A program made the translations under genes and the position numbers. A stretch of DNA of 64,000 nt from the NCBI RefSeq assembly GCF_021389955.1, contig NZ_CP089980.1, forward strand, positions 2,351,001 through 2,415,000, in the 5' to 3' direction. Shown piece by piece: positions 27,049-37,137 of the stretch. The DNA is from Fulvivirga maritima (lineage in GTDB: Bacteria; Bacteroidota; Bacteroidia; Cytophagales; Cyclobacteriaceae). Position 1 is the stretch's first letter; each line of letters opens with the position of its first letter. The notes under the pieces are model-generated. The model ran no database searches and was not told the origin of the DNA. It saw only the letters and a program-made list of their open reading frames with translations.

Positions 27049-28920
27049 TTATAGCTCGTAGCAAGTTAATTCTTGATTGTTTTCGTTTACGAAAACTCTT
27101 TTATCAACTTCATCTACAATATAGCTAGGTGTTTTATCTATTAGCTCTATTTTATAGTCAATTTCTCCAGTGCTTTTGTTTATAGCAAAGATGAAATTAC
27201 GGCCACTATCTTCGTTTTTTTGTTTGGTTAAAATGAACTTGTGGTCCTTAGAGTTTTTAGAGTTGAAATATCTCGTTTTGGTAATTTCAAACACGGGTGA
27301 CATATGCTCAGAATCTGGTCCTACATATAAACCTGCAACTACATTAGTTGATGAAGTACCTTCATTTTGGTCTCCAGCAGTTCTATAAGCACCATTACCT
27401 AGGCTTTTAAGAGTTTTAAGGTTATTTAATGAACCTTCTATGTCTATATCTATGCCAGCCATAGCTAAACCAGTTTGAGCCAAGTTAGTTAATCCTCCAA
27501 CTGAAGTAACAGGAGGGAAATACTTAGTGTATATTATCTCACCCTTAGGGCTAAGAAGAGAAGCGTGTTGATCTGCAGAGATAAAGTATCCTGTTGTTAA
27601 ATATTCCGCTTCTAATGGCGTTGATCTTTTTACTTCTTCCAATTCAACATCCTCAGCAAATAATGTGATCACGCCAGTTTCTAAGTCAAATTTATAGGCA
27701 TTTTCATTTTCAAAAAGGACTACTTTGTTTTCTTTTTCGTCAAAAGTTACAGCTGGGATAGACTTGAATTTAACGTCTTTATCCCAAACGTCTTTTCCAT
27801 CTTTGTAGCTAAGAATATTAGATCTTTGAGTTGAAATATATAGAACTCCAGCTTTTGTTGGTGTTGCGTAGTAAGCATAACCTTTCACTTTGCTGTCCCA
27901 AACTTTTTTTCCGTCTTTGTCAACAAATGAGATAGATCCATTTTTTTCGTCTTTACCAATTGCTATAAAACCATCTTTGTAGGGGATAACTTCATCAAGA
28001 AATTCGATTTTATAACTTTTTTTCCAAATTAGTTCACCGCTTTTAGGGTCTATTAAGTTGAATCCTTCTGTTTCTACTAATACAAGATGTCCTGCTTCAT
28101 CTTCAACAATGTCCAGCATGGTGCCTTTTAACTTCAGTTTACCTGGAGTAATGTCTTTACCTGTAGAAGGATCTAATACGGTTAGTCTATTGCTCTTTTT
28201 TACACCTAGGTATAAGCTGTTGTTAAGGTCTGAATATACCAAAGCAGTTATTGGTTTGTCCGCTTCAAATTCCCAGCTAAGTTCACCTGTATTTTTGTTT
28301 ATAGTATAAATGTCTGATTTTATGGCTATAATAAGTTCGTCTTTTTGAGTGAATATTGGGCCTTGTGTAATAAAGCTCATTCCGGCCAAGTTATTTAACT
28401 TATTAGTTAGGCCTTTAATTTTACCTAGATTAACGGTCCATTCTTCTTCCCAGGTTTTAAGGCTAAACTTCATAAGGTTTCTTTCCCCTTCACTAACTAG
28501 TTCAAAAAGAATACAAGCCTCTTGAGGTATAATGTGATATGTTTTAATGCTGTAGCCATCCGTTTTAGTGCTATAAACTATGTCACCGGTAGCTGCATTA
28601 ATGATTAAGGCTCTTTTCTTTCCTGCCAGCGGAAAATACTCTGCGAAAAATAGAGGTAAACCTTCAATGTTTTGAAATGAATTACGATCAACCGCTTTTA
28701 ATTCGCTGTTAAACCATATTTCTTCTCCTGTGGTGTTGTTTAAAGCCATAAGTCCCTTGTCTCCAGCGGCTATAATTACTCCATTATTTGCTTGCTCTAT
28801 CCAGCTTACGCTATTAAGCTTAGATTTTAGGTTGACTTTCCACAATTTTTCTTGAGAATAAGTTATTGATGATATGAATAACATCAATAATGATAATGTA
28901 AAAAATAAAGTCTTTTTCAT
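27049..28920 (-). CDS. Secreted PQQ-like beta-propeller repeat protein
   Basis: About 623 residues from the internal ATG at 28920 (MKKTLFFTLSLLMLFISSITYSQ, a clean signal peptide); the longer frame starting at 28953 adds 11 unlikely residues. Repeated blades have the PQQ-like pattern of alternating strands and GE(L/I)xW motifs: NNTTGEEIWF, NKNTGELSWEFEA, DPKSGELIWKK, DGKKVWDSKV, NKSTGEIDYK. No dehydrogenase active-site residues stand out, so it is probably a binding or scaffold propeller. Monocistronic; substrate unknown. Confidence 0.75.
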   Translation of the reverse strand: MKKTLFFTLSLLMLFISSITYSQEKLWKVNLKSKLNSVSWIEQANNGVIIAAGDKGLMALNNTTGEEIWFNSELKAVDRNSFQNIEGLPLFFAEYFPLAGKKRALIINAATGDIVYSTKTDGYSIKTYHIIPQEACILFELVSEGERNLMKFSLKTWEEEWTVNLGKIKGLTNKLNNLAGMSFITQGPIFTQKDELIIAIKSDIYTINKNTGELSWEFEADKPITALVYSDLNNSLYLGVKKSNRLTVLDPSTGKDITPGKLKLKGTMLDIVEDEAGHLVLVETEGFNLIDPKSGELIWKKSYKIEFLDEVIPYKDGFIAIGKDEKNGSISFVDKDGKKVWDSKVKGYAYYATPTKAGVLYISTQRSNILSYKDGKDVWDKDVKFKSIPAVTFDEKENKVVLFENENAYKFDLETGVITLFAEDVELEEVKRSTPLEAEYLTTGYFISADQHASLLSPKGEIIYTKYFPPVTSVGGLTNLAQTGLAMAGIDIDIEGSLNNLKTLKSLGNGAYRTAGDQNEGTSSTNVVAGLYVGPDSEHMSPVFEITKTRYFNSKNSKDHKFILTKQKNEDSGRNFIFAINKSTGEIDYKIELIDKTPSYIVDEVDKRVFVNENNQELTCYEL

Positions 28921-29035
28921 GTAAAAAATGTTAATGTATAATTCGGGCGGCAAGTTATGATTTAAAAGTTACTTTAAAAATAAAAAAGATTCTATTTGTG
29001 AGGTGTATGGATTTATTCGATTCTGGTATAAACAC

Positions 29036-29070
29036 AAAAAAAGCCTTTCCAAATACATGGAAAGGCTTTT
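29036..29070 (-). terminator. Terminator of clpC
   Basis: Read on the minus strand, AAAAGCCTTTCC pairs with GGAAAGGCTTTT around an 8-base loop and is followed by a run of seven T. It lies 21 bases after the clpC stop. Confidence 0.88.
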
Positions 29071-29090
29071 CTATTATAGCTTATTAGAAA

Positions 29091-31634
29091 TTATTCTTCT
29101 TTTCCTTCTTTCTTAGAGGTTTTTGGCTTTTTTGATTTGAGTTTCAATTCTTCGCCTTTGCCATCATAGTCTGCTAAAATTATAGCTCCTTCTTCCAGCT
29201 CACCTTTAAGGATTTCTTCTGCTACAGGATCTTCAAGATACTTTTGTATCGCTCTGTTTAAAGGTCTTGCTCCGTATTGAGGATCATATCCTTTTTCAGA
29301 TAAGAAGTCTTTAGCAGCTGTAGTTAATTCTACTTCATAACCCAAAGCTTTGATTCTTTGGAAAAGCTTATCTAACGTAATATCAATGATCTTGTGAATA
29401 TCTTCTCTTTGTAGAGAGTTAAACACGATTACATCATCAAGTCTGTTTAAGAACTCTGGACTAAATGCCTTTTTAAGTGCACTTTGAATAGTCGCTTTCA
29501 TTACCTCATCTTCGCTGTTTTTACGAGATGCAGGGGCAAAACCGATACCCGCTCCAAAGTCTTTAAGGTCTCTTACTCCGATATTAGAAGTCATGATGAT
29601 GATAGTATTTCTAAAATCAACTCTTCTTCCAAGTCCATCAGTAAGTATACCATCGTCTAACACCTGAAGTAATAAATTAAATACATCAGGGTGAGCTTTT
29701 TCAATTTCATCAAGCAATACTACACTGTAAGGTTTTCTTCTTACTTTCTCTGTAAGCTGACCACCTTCTTCGTAGCCTACATATCCCGGAGGCGCTCCTA
29801 CTAGTCTTGATACAGAGAATTTCTCCATATACTCACTCATATCTATTCGCACCAGACTGTCTTCTTTATCGAAGAGGTAAGTGGATAGCATTTTGGCTAA
29901 CTCTGTTTTACCTACACCAGTAGGGCCTAAGAATATGAAAGAACCAATAGGCTTTTTAGGATCTTTTAATCCTACGCGTGTCCTTTGAATAGCCTTAGTA
30001 AGCTTTTTGATGGCTTCATCCTGGCCTATCACTTTGCCGCTAAGCTCAGTATTCATGCCTAGAAGCTTGTTGCTTTCTTTTTGAGCTATTCGTTTTGTAG
30101 GTATTCCGGTCATCATAGCTATAACATCAGCTACGTGATCTTCATCTACAGTATAACGCTTGCTTTTAGTTTCTTCTTCCCAGCGTACTTTAGCTTGCTC
30201 TAATTGCTCTAAGAGTTTTTTCTCTTTATCTCTCAGTTGAGCAGCTTCTTCGTACTTCTGACTTTTAACTACTTTATTCTTTTCATCCTTGATGTCCTCG
30301 ATAGCAGCTTCAAGCTTCACTATATCGTCAGGCACATGGATATTGTTTATATGAACACGAGCACCAGCTTCATCAAGTACGTCAATGGCTTTATCTGGAA
30401 GATAACGATCACTGATATACCTGTCAGATAGATTTACACAAGCCTCGATGGCTTCTGGTGTATAATCTACATGGTGGTGACTCTCATATTTTTCTTTAAT
30501 GTTGTCCAAGATTTGGATGGTTTCCTCAGGGGTAGTGGCATCTACCATTACCATTTGGAAACGTCTGGCCAAAGCGCCATCTTTTTCAATGTATTGGCGA
30601 TACTCGTCAAGCGTGGTAGCACCGATGCATTGGATTTCTCCTCTTGCCAAGGCTGGTTTGAACATATTAGAGGCATCTAATGATCCTGAAGCGCCACCGG
30701 CACCCACGATCGTATGAAGCTCATCAATGAAAAGGATCACTTCAGGTGACTTTTCAAGCTCGTTCATAACGGCCTTCATTCTTTCTTCGAACTGACCTCT
30801 ATATTTAGTGCCAGCTACAAGAGACGCCAAGTCAAGAGTAACTACTCTTTTACCGAAAAGTACTCTGGATACTTTCTTTTGAACGATCCTTAAAGCAAGT
30901 CCTTCTGCAATAGCAGTTTTACCTACTCCGGGCTCACCTATTAATATAGGATTGTTTTTCTTTCTCCTACTTAAGATTTGAGCTACACGTTCAATCTCTT
31001 TTTCACGGCCTACAATAGGGTCCATTTTATTTTCTTCGGCTAGCTTGGTAAGGTCGCGTCCGAAATTATCCAAAACTGGTGTTCGGGATTTTTCAGAACC
31101 TTTCTTCTCCTTACCTGCTCCGGCGCTTGAGCCTCCTCCAAATATTTTAGAAGAATCTTCGTCAGGATCATCTGTGTCTGAAGAGGCCATTGGGTTCTCT
31201 GCTTGATACTCCAATAGTTCTTTCACCACATCATAGTTGACGTCAAATTTCTCCAAAATCTGAGTGGCAATGTTATCATCATCTCTAAGGATGCTTAATA
31301 ACAAGTGCTCAGTGCCAATAAGCTGGCTTTTGAAAATTTTAGCTTCCAGATATGTTATTTTTAATACTTTCTCTGACTGACGAGTCAAAGGAATGTTTGC
31401 CAAGTTCTTTACGTCATGAGAAGCGGTTCCTTTTGAAACTTTTTCTACAGCCGTCCTAAGATCTTCCAGCGATATCCCTAGCTTTTTCAACAGACCTACA
31501 GCTACACCCTCCCCTTCTCTTATCATGCCAAGTAGAAGATGCTCAGTACCTATATAGTCATGCCCAAGCCTCAACGCCTCTTCCCTGCTAAGGGAAATTA
31601 CTTCTTTAACTCTATTTGAAAATTTTGCTTCCAT
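29091..31634 (-). CDS. clpC: Clp protease ATP-binding subunit ClpC
   Basis: An 847-residue HSP100 unfoldase that feeds proteins to ClpP. It has the ClpN double repeat ([48 protein letters not shown]), a first AAA module ([28 protein letters not shown]), a UVR-like coiled middle ([20 protein letters not shown]) and a second AAA module ([30 protein letters not shown]), then a Lys-rich tail ([16 protein letters not shown]). Length and domain order are standard for ClpC. The linker after ClpN (~155-185) is Gly/Ser-rich. It is transcribed alone with its own terminator. Confidence 0.97.
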   Translation of the reverse strand: MEAKFSNRVKEVISLSREEALRLGHDYIGTEHLLLGMIREGEGVAVGLLKKLGISLEDLRTAVEKVSKGTASHDVKNLANIPLTRQSEKVLKITYLEAKIFKSQLIGTEHLLLSILRDDDNIATQILEKFDVNYDVVKELLEYQAENPMASSDTDDPDEDSSKIFGGGSSAGAGKEKKGSEKSRTPVLDNFGRDLTKLAEENKMDPIVGREKEIERVAQILSRRKKNNPILIGEPGVGKTAIAEGLALRIVQKKVSRVLFGKRVVTLDLASLVAGTKYRGQFEERMKAVMNELEKSPEVILFIDELHTIVGAGGASGSLDASNMFKPALARGEIQCIGATTLDEYRQYIEKDGALARRFQMVMVDATTPEETIQILDNIKEKYESHHHVDYTPEAIEACVNLSDRYISDRYLPDKAIDVLDEAGARVHINNIHVPDDIVKLEAAIEDIKDEKNKVVKSQKYEEAAQLRDKEKKLLEQLEQAKVRWEEETKSKRYTVDEDHVADVIAMMTGIPTKRIAQKESNKLLGMNTELSGKVIGQDEAIKKLTKAIQRTRVGLKDPKKPIGSFIFLGPTGVGKTELAKMLSTYLFDKEDSLVRIDMSEYMEKFSVSRLVGAPPGYVGYEEGGQLTEKVRRKPYSVVLLDEIEKAHPDVFNLLLQVLDDGILTDGLGRRVDFRNTIIIMTSNIGVRDLKDFGAGIGFAPASRKNSEDEVMKATIQSALKKAFSPEFLNRLDDVIVFNSLQREDIHKIIDITLDKLFQRIKALGYEVELTTAAKDFLSEKGYDPQYGARPLNRAIQKYLEDPVAEEILKGELEEGAIILADYDGKGEELKLKSKKPKTSKKEGKEE

Positions 31635-31734
31635 ATTTGAGCAATTCTAGTGACTAGTGTAAATGTATAATAACTAAAATATAAATACCACGATACATGT
31701 GATAATTTATCCTTGTAAAAACGAAATATTAATT

Positions 31735-32373
31735 CTAAATGTTCACTTTCAGTCTGGTAGACTGGTTTATGATATTTTTAGAATTAGGTCCTTCACAAAA
31801 CAATAAATCAATAATACTTAAATTTTCTGCAAAACTCACGCCAAACACCTGAGGATATTCCTGAGGCTGATATATGGAGTTCGTTTTGTAGTCCTTTTTT
31901 GGGTGCACTACCGACCTATAATCCTTTATATTTGCTTCAGAGTATTTAATATACGAATTTGTAAACGTAATCGGTTTATCTATTTGAAGAAATTTAAGGC
32001 AGATTTTTAATAAATTCAAGTTAAGGTCAAATAAGAATTTGTCTCTTTTTTGGAAAATTTCCTCAAAGTGATCAATAAAGTATTCATAAAACGGCGCCTT
32101 TCCATAAGCAGATTGTATAGCTCTGAGATGATTAAGTAGCCATTTTTGAGAATAATCTATCTGTATATCCTTAACTTTTATCTTTTTTCTGCCGCCTATT
32201 ACTGGTACTATAAGTCTTTCTGCCTTATTGGCAGATAAGATGTGACAGCGGTTTCTGTAGGATTGCTTTTCGAAGTATTCTTCCTGCTCTATAATTATAT
32301 TATCAAACTGATTGATACAACAAAAATATTCCAAGGAAGGTAAATAATGTAGATCTAATACTACTGAGCTCAT
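31735..32373 (-). CDS. WbqC-family protein
   Basis: A 212-residue protein of the WbqC family, often found in O-antigen or surface-polysaccharide loci and predicted to act in amino-sugar modification. Typical motifs: LHYLPSLEYFCCINQFD, SYRNRCHILSANKAERLIVPV, QKWLLNHLRAIQSAYGKAPFYEYF. No polysaccharide genes are near in this window. It is 23 bases downstream of the Sua5/YrdC gene on the same strand, so the two are probably cotranscribed. Confidence 0.85.
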   Translation of the reverse strand: MSSVVLDLHYLPSLEYFCCINQFDNIIIEQEEYFEKQSYRNRCHILSANKAERLIVPVIGGRKKIKVKDIQIDYSQKWLLNHLRAIQSAYGKAPFYEYFIDHFEEIFQKRDKFLFDLNLNLLKICLKFLQIDKPITFTNSYIKYSEANIKDYRSVVHPKKDYKTNSIYQPQEYPQVFGVSFAENLSIIDLLFCEGPNSKNIINQSTRLKVNI

Positions 32374-32396
32374 TCAATAATGTGTGTCAGATTTTA

Positions 32397-33026
32397 TTAT
32401 ACGTAATCATTAATGTTTCCGAGCCCTTCTCTTATTATTTCAAATTCGTTTTGTGTGCAGTCTACCACGGTAGAGGGGATATTGCCTCCAAAACCACCGT
32501 CTATGATAATATCTACATGATGCTTAAAGTCTTCGTAAATAAGCTCTGGGTCAGTGGTGTATTCCAAAATTTCATCGTCATCTTTTATAGATGAGGTGAT
32601 GATTGGGTTTCCTAATATACCTACGATGCTCCGGGTTATATTGTTGTCAGGAATACGGATTCCTACTGTTTTTTTATTGACATCTAATATTTTAGGAACA
32701 TTACTGTTAGACTCCATGATAAACGTAAACGGACCAGGGAGGGCTTTTTTCAGTACTTTAAAGGTAGGGGTGTCCATTCTTTTTACATAGTTAGAGATAT
32801 CACTGATATCATAACATATAAAAGAAAGGTTGAGGTTTTTGGGTTTGATAGACTTGATTTTGCATAGCCGATCAATGGCCTTGCGGTTAAAGAGATCACA
32901 ACCTATACCGTAAACGGTGTCTGTGGGGTAAACTATAACCCCTCCTGATTTTAATACTTCTACGATCTGCTCTATTTTATGGCGCTCAGGGTTTTCTTCG
33001 TAGAGCTTTATGAATTCTGCGGGCAT
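32397..33026 (-). CDS. L-threonylcarbamoyladenylate synthase (Sua5/YciO/YrdC family)
   Basis: A 209-residue YrdC-fold enzyme. Members make threonylcarbamoyl-AMP from threonine, bicarbonate and ATP for the t6A modification of ANN-decoding tRNAs. Visible motifs: [62 protein letters not shown]. The signature SxPLS/SKRP region is altered (KPKNLNLSF), so it could be the YciO paralogue, which is less active. Length is that of the short TsaC-type form. Confidence 0.85.
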   Translation of the reverse strand: MPAEFIKLYEENPERHKIEQIVEVLKSGGVIVYPTDTVYGIGCDLFNRKAIDRLCKIKSIKPKNLNLSFICYDISDISNYVKRMDTPTFKVLKKALPGPFTFIMESNSNVPKILDVNKKTVGIRIPDNNITRSIVGILGNPIITSSIKDDDEILEYTTDPELIYEDFKHHVDIIIDGGFGGNIPSTVVDCTQNEFEIIREGLGNINDYV

Positions 33027-33116
33027 ATCACAAAATTAAAAAAAAATAACGCTAAGACTGCGATATCTGGCGGGATTATGGTTTATTTGAGCTAATAGTA
33101 ATATTAAAAAAACCAA

Positions 33117-34490
33117 ATGAAAGCATTTTCTAAAGAGACTTATATCAAAAGAAGAGATATTCTAAAAAAGAATGTAGAATCAGGCATTATTGTGCTCATG
33201 GGAAACCAGGAAAGCAGTGCAAACTTTAAGGATAACTGGTATCCTTTCAGGCAGGATAGTACATTTTTATATTATATAGGAGTAGACTTACCCGATGTGA
33301 TAGCCATTATAGATGTAGATTCTGGAGAAGAAGTGTTATTTGGAGATGATTTGAGCATTGACCATATCGTTTGGACGGGTCCACAACCTACCATTCAGGA
33401 GCTGGCAAGTGAAGTGGGGATAAGCAAGAGCTTGCCCTTGTCTAAGATAGAGGATTATATAAAAGCAGCTAGCTCTAGAAATGTTCACATATTACCTCCG
33501 TACAGACCTGAAAATACTGTGAGATTACAATCATGGGTGGGAAAAGTAGCTCCTTCAGAAGAATTGATCAGAGCAGTAGTAAAGCAGCGATCAATTAAAT
33601 CTAAAGAGGAGGTGGCAGAAATAGATAAAGCCGTAACTATCAGTGCTCAAATGCACCTTGAAATTATCAGGAATGCACGCCCAGGCATGAAAGAACATGA
33701 GTTGGTAGGTATGGTGCAAGGTACAGCGGTTGGTGCTGGTGGTAATCTGGCATACCCGGTGATACTAACCGTTAATGGTCAGATTTTGCATAACCATTAT
33801 TATGGAAATACTCTGAAAGAAGGGGATATGGTGCTTTGTGACACAGGAGCAGAAGCCGCCAGTCATTATGCGGGCGATCTTACCAGAACCTTCCCCGTAA
33901 GTAAGCAGTTCACTGCAGAGCAAAGAGATTTATATCAGATAGTGCTGGATTCTCAATATGCAGCTATTGAAATGCTTAAGCCAGGTGTGAAATTTAAAGA
34001 TGTACACCTAAAAGCTTGTGCTACTCTGGTAGATGGCTTGAAAACAGTAGGCCTTATGAAAGGAGACACTGCTGAGGCTGTAAACGCTGGAGCGCATGCC
34101 ATGTTTTTCCAATGTGGATTAGGTCACTTAATGGGACTTGATGTCCATGACATGGAAGATCTAGGGGAGCAATTCGTTGGGTATGATGAGCCTAAGAGTA
34201 CACAGTTTGGCTTAAAATCTTTGAGATTAGGTAAAGAGCTGGAAGCTGGAAATATCGTGACTATTGAGCCTGGTATTTATATTATCCCTGAGCTGATCGA
34301 CCTTTGGGGTAAAGAGAAGAAATTTGATCAATTCATTAATTATGACAAACTAAATGACTTCAGAGACTTTGGAGGAATAAGAGTTGAAGATGATTTTGTG
34401 ATTGATGACAATGGATATACCTTATTAGGTGAACCTTTAGTGAAAGAGATTAAAGATTTAGAGGCTATAAGAGAGGCTTCACTTTCGTGA
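33117..34490 (+). CDS. Aminopeptidase P-family metallopeptidase (M24B)
   Basis: A 457-residue cytosolic pita-bread-fold peptidase that removes N-terminal residues preceding proline. The N-terminal creatinase-like domain (SSANFKDNWYPFRQDSTFLYYIG) is followed by the catalytic domain with all five metal ligands in order: the two Asp in LCDTGAEAASHYAGDLTRTF, His in CGLGHLMGLDVHD, Glu in VTIEPGIYI, and Glu in GGIRVEDDFV. Length is standard for PepP/PepQ-like enzymes. Monocistronic, with a terminator downstream. Confidence 0.92.
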   Translation: MKAFSKETYIKRRDILKKNVESGIIVLMGNQESSANFKDNWYPFRQDSTFLYYIGVDLPDVIAIIDVDSGEEVLFGDDLSIDHIVWTGPQPTIQELASEVGISKSLPLSKIEDYIKAASSRNVHILPPYRPENTVRLQSWVGKVAPSEELIRAVVKQRSIKSKEEVAEIDKAVTISAQMHLEIIRNARPGMKEHELVGMVQGTAVGAGGNLAYPVILTVNGQILHNHYYGNTLKEGDMVLCDTGAEAASHYAGDLTRTFPVSKQFTAEQRDLYQIVLDSQYAAIEMLKPGVKFKDVHLKACATLVDGLKTVGLMKGDTAEAVNAGAHAMFFQCGLGHLMGLDVHDMEDLGEQFVGYDEPKSTQFGLKSLRLGKELEAGNIVTIEPGIYIIPELIDLWGKEKKFDQFINYDKLNDFRDFGGIRVEDDFVIDDNGYTLLGEPLVKEIKDLEAIREASLS

Positions 34491-34518
34491 GAAGGTAATA
34501 GATGAAAATTTCAAAAAA

Positions 34519-34547
34519 GGGGATAGTGCGAGCTGTTCCCTTTTTTT
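34519..34547 (+). terminator. Terminator after the aminopeptidase gene
   Basis: GGGGATAG pairs with CTGTTCCC (two G-T wobbles), followed by seven T. Confidence 0.75.
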
Positions 34548-34640
34548 GTGCCTAGATTTTATATTACAGGAAACTATTTTGACTTTATAAAAGTAGTTCA
34601 TGTAGCTCTGGCTAAATGGATTTATGATTTTAATTATGTA

Positions 34641-34669
34641 TTTGGGTTAGGGTAATTTGGGTATCTTTG
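34641..34669 (+). promoter_or_regulatory. Candidate Bacteroidota promoter for the mltG operon
   Basis: TTTG at 34641-34644 and TATCTTTG at 34662-34669 match the TTTG / TAnnTTTG boxes, with a 17-base spacer (19 is typical), 30 bases before the mltG start. Confidence 0.55.
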
Positions 34670-34699
34670 AAGTTTGAAATAGTAATGCAATAGATAGAG

Positions 34700-35752
34700 A
34701 TGAGAAATAAAAAAATATTTGTAATCTTCCTGCTCATATTTACGGTGCTGTTATCATCGTTTACATTTTATGCGTATCAGGTTATTTACACACCTAATAT
34801 TTTAGTGGAGAAGGATGATCGTATATTTATTGTGAGTGAAGATGAGACCTTTAAAAGCTTGCAAGATAAATTACATAATCACAAGTATGTAAGTGATATG
34901 GTCTCCTTTAGTCTGGTGGCTAAGCTCATGAAATATGACAAAAATATTAAACCAGGTAGATATCTTTTAGAAGGTAACATGACTAATCTTGCTGCTGTGA
35001 GACTGCTCAGGTCTGGGAAGCAGGCACCCATAAATCTTACCTTTACTAACATTCGTTTAAAAAGTGAGTTGGCTGAGCGATTGACCTCTCATTTAGCTAT
35101 TGGGGAAGAAGAGTTTAACCAGGCTTTAGAGAAATTTATCGATAATAATAAAGAGGGTTTTAACTCTAATAATATTATCAGCCTTTTTATACCTAATACC
35201 TATCAGGTGTATTATGATATTTCTGGCGAAGGCCTTATTGATAGAATGCTTTATGAATATAAGCAGTTTTGGAATGAGGACCGTAAGGCTAAGGCCAAAA
35301 GCATAGGGCTTACTCCGTTGGAGGTGTCTACTTTAGCTTCTATTGTGCAAGCTGAGAGTGTGAAAAGAGACGAAAGTCGGAAAATTGCCGGGCTATATAT
35401 GAACCGATTAAAAAGGGGAATAGCACTACAGGCAGATCCTACTCTTGTATTTGCTTCTGGTGATTATGGTTTGAAAAGAGTGCTTAATGAGCATAAAGAA
35501 ATAGACTCTCCTTATAATACCTATATGTATGCAGGCTTGCCTCCGGGCCCTATTAATATGCCCACCATTCATTCTTTAGATGCAGTGCTTAATTATGAAA
35601 AGCACGATTATATTTATATGTGTGCTAAGGAAGACTTTTCCGGGTATCATAATTTTGCGGCTACTTATAGCGAGCATATGAAAAATGCAAGGAGATATCA
35701 GAGGCAATTATCCATTGAGCAAAGAAAAGCAAGACTTAATAACCAGAATTAA
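34700..35752 (+). CDS. mltG: Endolytic murein transglycosylase MltG (YceG-like)
   Basis: A 350-residue single-pass inner-membrane enzyme that cuts nascent glycan strands. N-terminal helix (FVIFLLIFTVLLSSFTFYAY), a LysM-like stretch, then the YceG core: LASIVQAESVKRDESRKIAGLYMNRL contains the catalytic Glu (QAES), followed by LQADPTLVFASGD, SPYNTYMYAGLPPGPINMP and FSGYHNFAATYSEH. First gene of a run with no gap: the next start follows its stop codon directly. Confidence 0.95.
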   Translation: MRNKKIFVIFLLIFTVLLSSFTFYAYQVIYTPNILVEKDDRIFIVSEDETFKSLQDKLHNHKYVSDMVSFSLVAKLMKYDKNIKPGRYLLEGNMTNLAAVRLLRSGKQAPINLTFTNIRLKSELAERLTSHLAIGEEEFNQALEKFIDNNKEGFNSNNIISLFIPNTYQVYYDISGEGLIDRMLYEYKQFWNEDRKAKAKSIGLTPLEVSTLASIVQAESVKRDESRKIAGLYMNRLKRGIALQADPTLVFASGDYGLKRVLNEHKEIDSPYNTYMYAGLPPGPINMPTIHSLDAVLNYEKHDYIYMCAKEDFSGYHNFAATYSEHMKNARRYQRQLSIEQRKARLNNQN

Positions 35753-36160
35753 ATGTTTGAGCACAGCACTACAGTACGTGTAAGGTACGCAGAAACAGAC
35801 CAAATGGGGTATGTGTATTATGGTAACTACGCCACTTATTATGAAGTGGGGCGGGTAGAATGTTTAAGAAGTCTGGGGTTGAGTTACAAAGAGCTGGAAG
35901 ATCAGGGGGTAATGATGCCCGTGCTGGAGTGTCATTCTAAATATATAGCTCCTGGTAAATATGATGAGCAGCTGACTATAAAAACTACTATCAGACAAAA
36001 GCCTACTGCCAGAATTACCTTTCATTATGAAATCTCTAATGAGTCAGGTAAATTAATACATGAAGGAGAAACTACATTGGTTTTTGTTAACATGGAATCT
36101 GGCAGGCCTTGCAGAATGCCTGAGGCTATGGATAAGTTATTAAGCCCATTTTTTGATTAG
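35753..36160 (+). CDS. YbgC-type acyl-CoA thioesterase (hot-dog fold)
   Basis: A 135-residue 4-hydroxybenzoyl-CoA thioesterase-like protein. The family motif VRYAETDQMGYVYYGNYATYYEVGR includes the catalytic Asp, and the central hot-dog helix is intact. Members hydrolyse short- to medium-chain acyl-CoA; YbgC is linked to the Tol-Pal envelope system. Its start immediately follows the mltG stop, and the next gene likewise follows its own stop. Confidence 0.9.
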   Translation: MFEHSTTVRVRYAETDQMGYVYYGNYATYYEVGRVECLRSLGLSYKELEDQGVMMPVLECHSKYIAPGKYDEQLTIKTTIRQKPTARITFHYEISNESGKLIHEGETTLVFVNMESGRPCRMPEAMDKLLSPFFD

Positions 36161-37120
36161 ATGAAGAAACGAATTACCAGATTAATAGTCAGATCTCATA
36201 CTTATAAAACCTTTATTGAGTTTCTTAAGAGGATAAAATTTAAGAGGTATGAGGGGCTGAGCTTGTATGAGGTAATTATTGTTTTTATAGAGAAAATATC
36301 TAAAGATGAAGTCATAGAACGGGCCAATGGAGTGGCTTTTAATTTTACTATGGCAGTGTTTCCGGGTATTATATTTCTCTTTACACTCACACCTTATTTG
36401 CATGAGATAATACCAGGGGTGAGCAGAGTCAATATCATGCAGTTTATTGGTGATGTTATACCACCAAACATGTATGAGACGGTTTATACTACGGTAGATG
36501 ATATAGTAGTGAACACCAGGGGTGGACTATTAACATTTGGTGTGCTCTTTTCATTATGGTTGGCTACTAATGGTATGATGTCTTTAATGAAGGCTTTTAA
36601 CTCATGTTATAAAACCATAGATAAAAGAGGTTATTTTAAAATGAGGCTGGTTGCTACTGCACTTACGCTTATGTTGGCCATAGTGCTGATTTTAGCGAGT
36701 GTGCTTCTGGTAATAGGTAATTTTATTTTAGATATGGTTAATAATGTACAGTGGCTGGATATTGAGGAATTCATGATTTACGTATTCTTTTTTATCAGGT
36801 TTTTAGTGCTCTTCATTGTCTTTTTCCTCGCCATTTCATTTATGTATTATTTTGGGCCTTCAGTACATTATAATTGGCGTTTTTTTAGTGTAGGATCTTT
36901 TGTTGCTACATTTTTATGCATAGCCGTTACCTACGGTTTTTCTTTTTATGTTTCAAATTTTGCTAATTACAATAAATTATACGGATCCCTCGGGGTGCTT
37001 ATAGCGCTGATGATCTGGCAAGAGTTGCTAGCTGTAGTCCTTTTGGTGGGCTATGAGGTAAATGCCAGTATACATCATGCTTACAGAATAGCAGGCATAG
37101 ATGCCTCTAAGATCCAGTGA
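36161..37120 (+). CDS. YihY/BrkB-family integral membrane protein
   Basis: A 319-residue inner-membrane protein with about six helices. Family markers: ERANGVAFNFTMAVFPGIIFLFTL, LTFGVLFSLWLATNGMMSLMKAFNSCY, and FANYNKLYGSLGVLIALMIWQELLAVVLLVGYEVNASI, the conserved C-terminal signature. The protein was once called ribonuclease BN; its real function is unclear. Third gene of the mltG run, with no intergenic bases. Confidence 0.92.
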   Translation: MKKRITRLIVRSHTYKTFIEFLKRIKFKRYEGLSLYEVIIVFIEKISKDEVIERANGVAFNFTMAVFPGIIFLFTLTPYLHEIIPGVSRVNIMQFIGDVIPPNMYETVYTTVDDIVVNTRGGLLTFGVLFSLWLATNGMMSLMKAFNSCYKTIDKRGYFKMRLVATALTLMLAIVLILASVLLVIGNFILDMVNNVQWLDIEEFMIYVFFFIRFLVLFIVFFLAISFMYYFGPSVHYNWRFFSVGSFVATFLCIAVTYGFSFYVSNFANYNKLYGSLGVLIALMIWQELLAVVLLVGYEVNASIHHAYRIAGIDASKIQ

Positions 37121-37137
37121 AGCAAAATTAGAAACCT

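Noticed and set aside
30237-30717. Plus-strand frames inside clpC
   Set aside because: Antisense shadows of a highly conserved ATPase gene with no start context.
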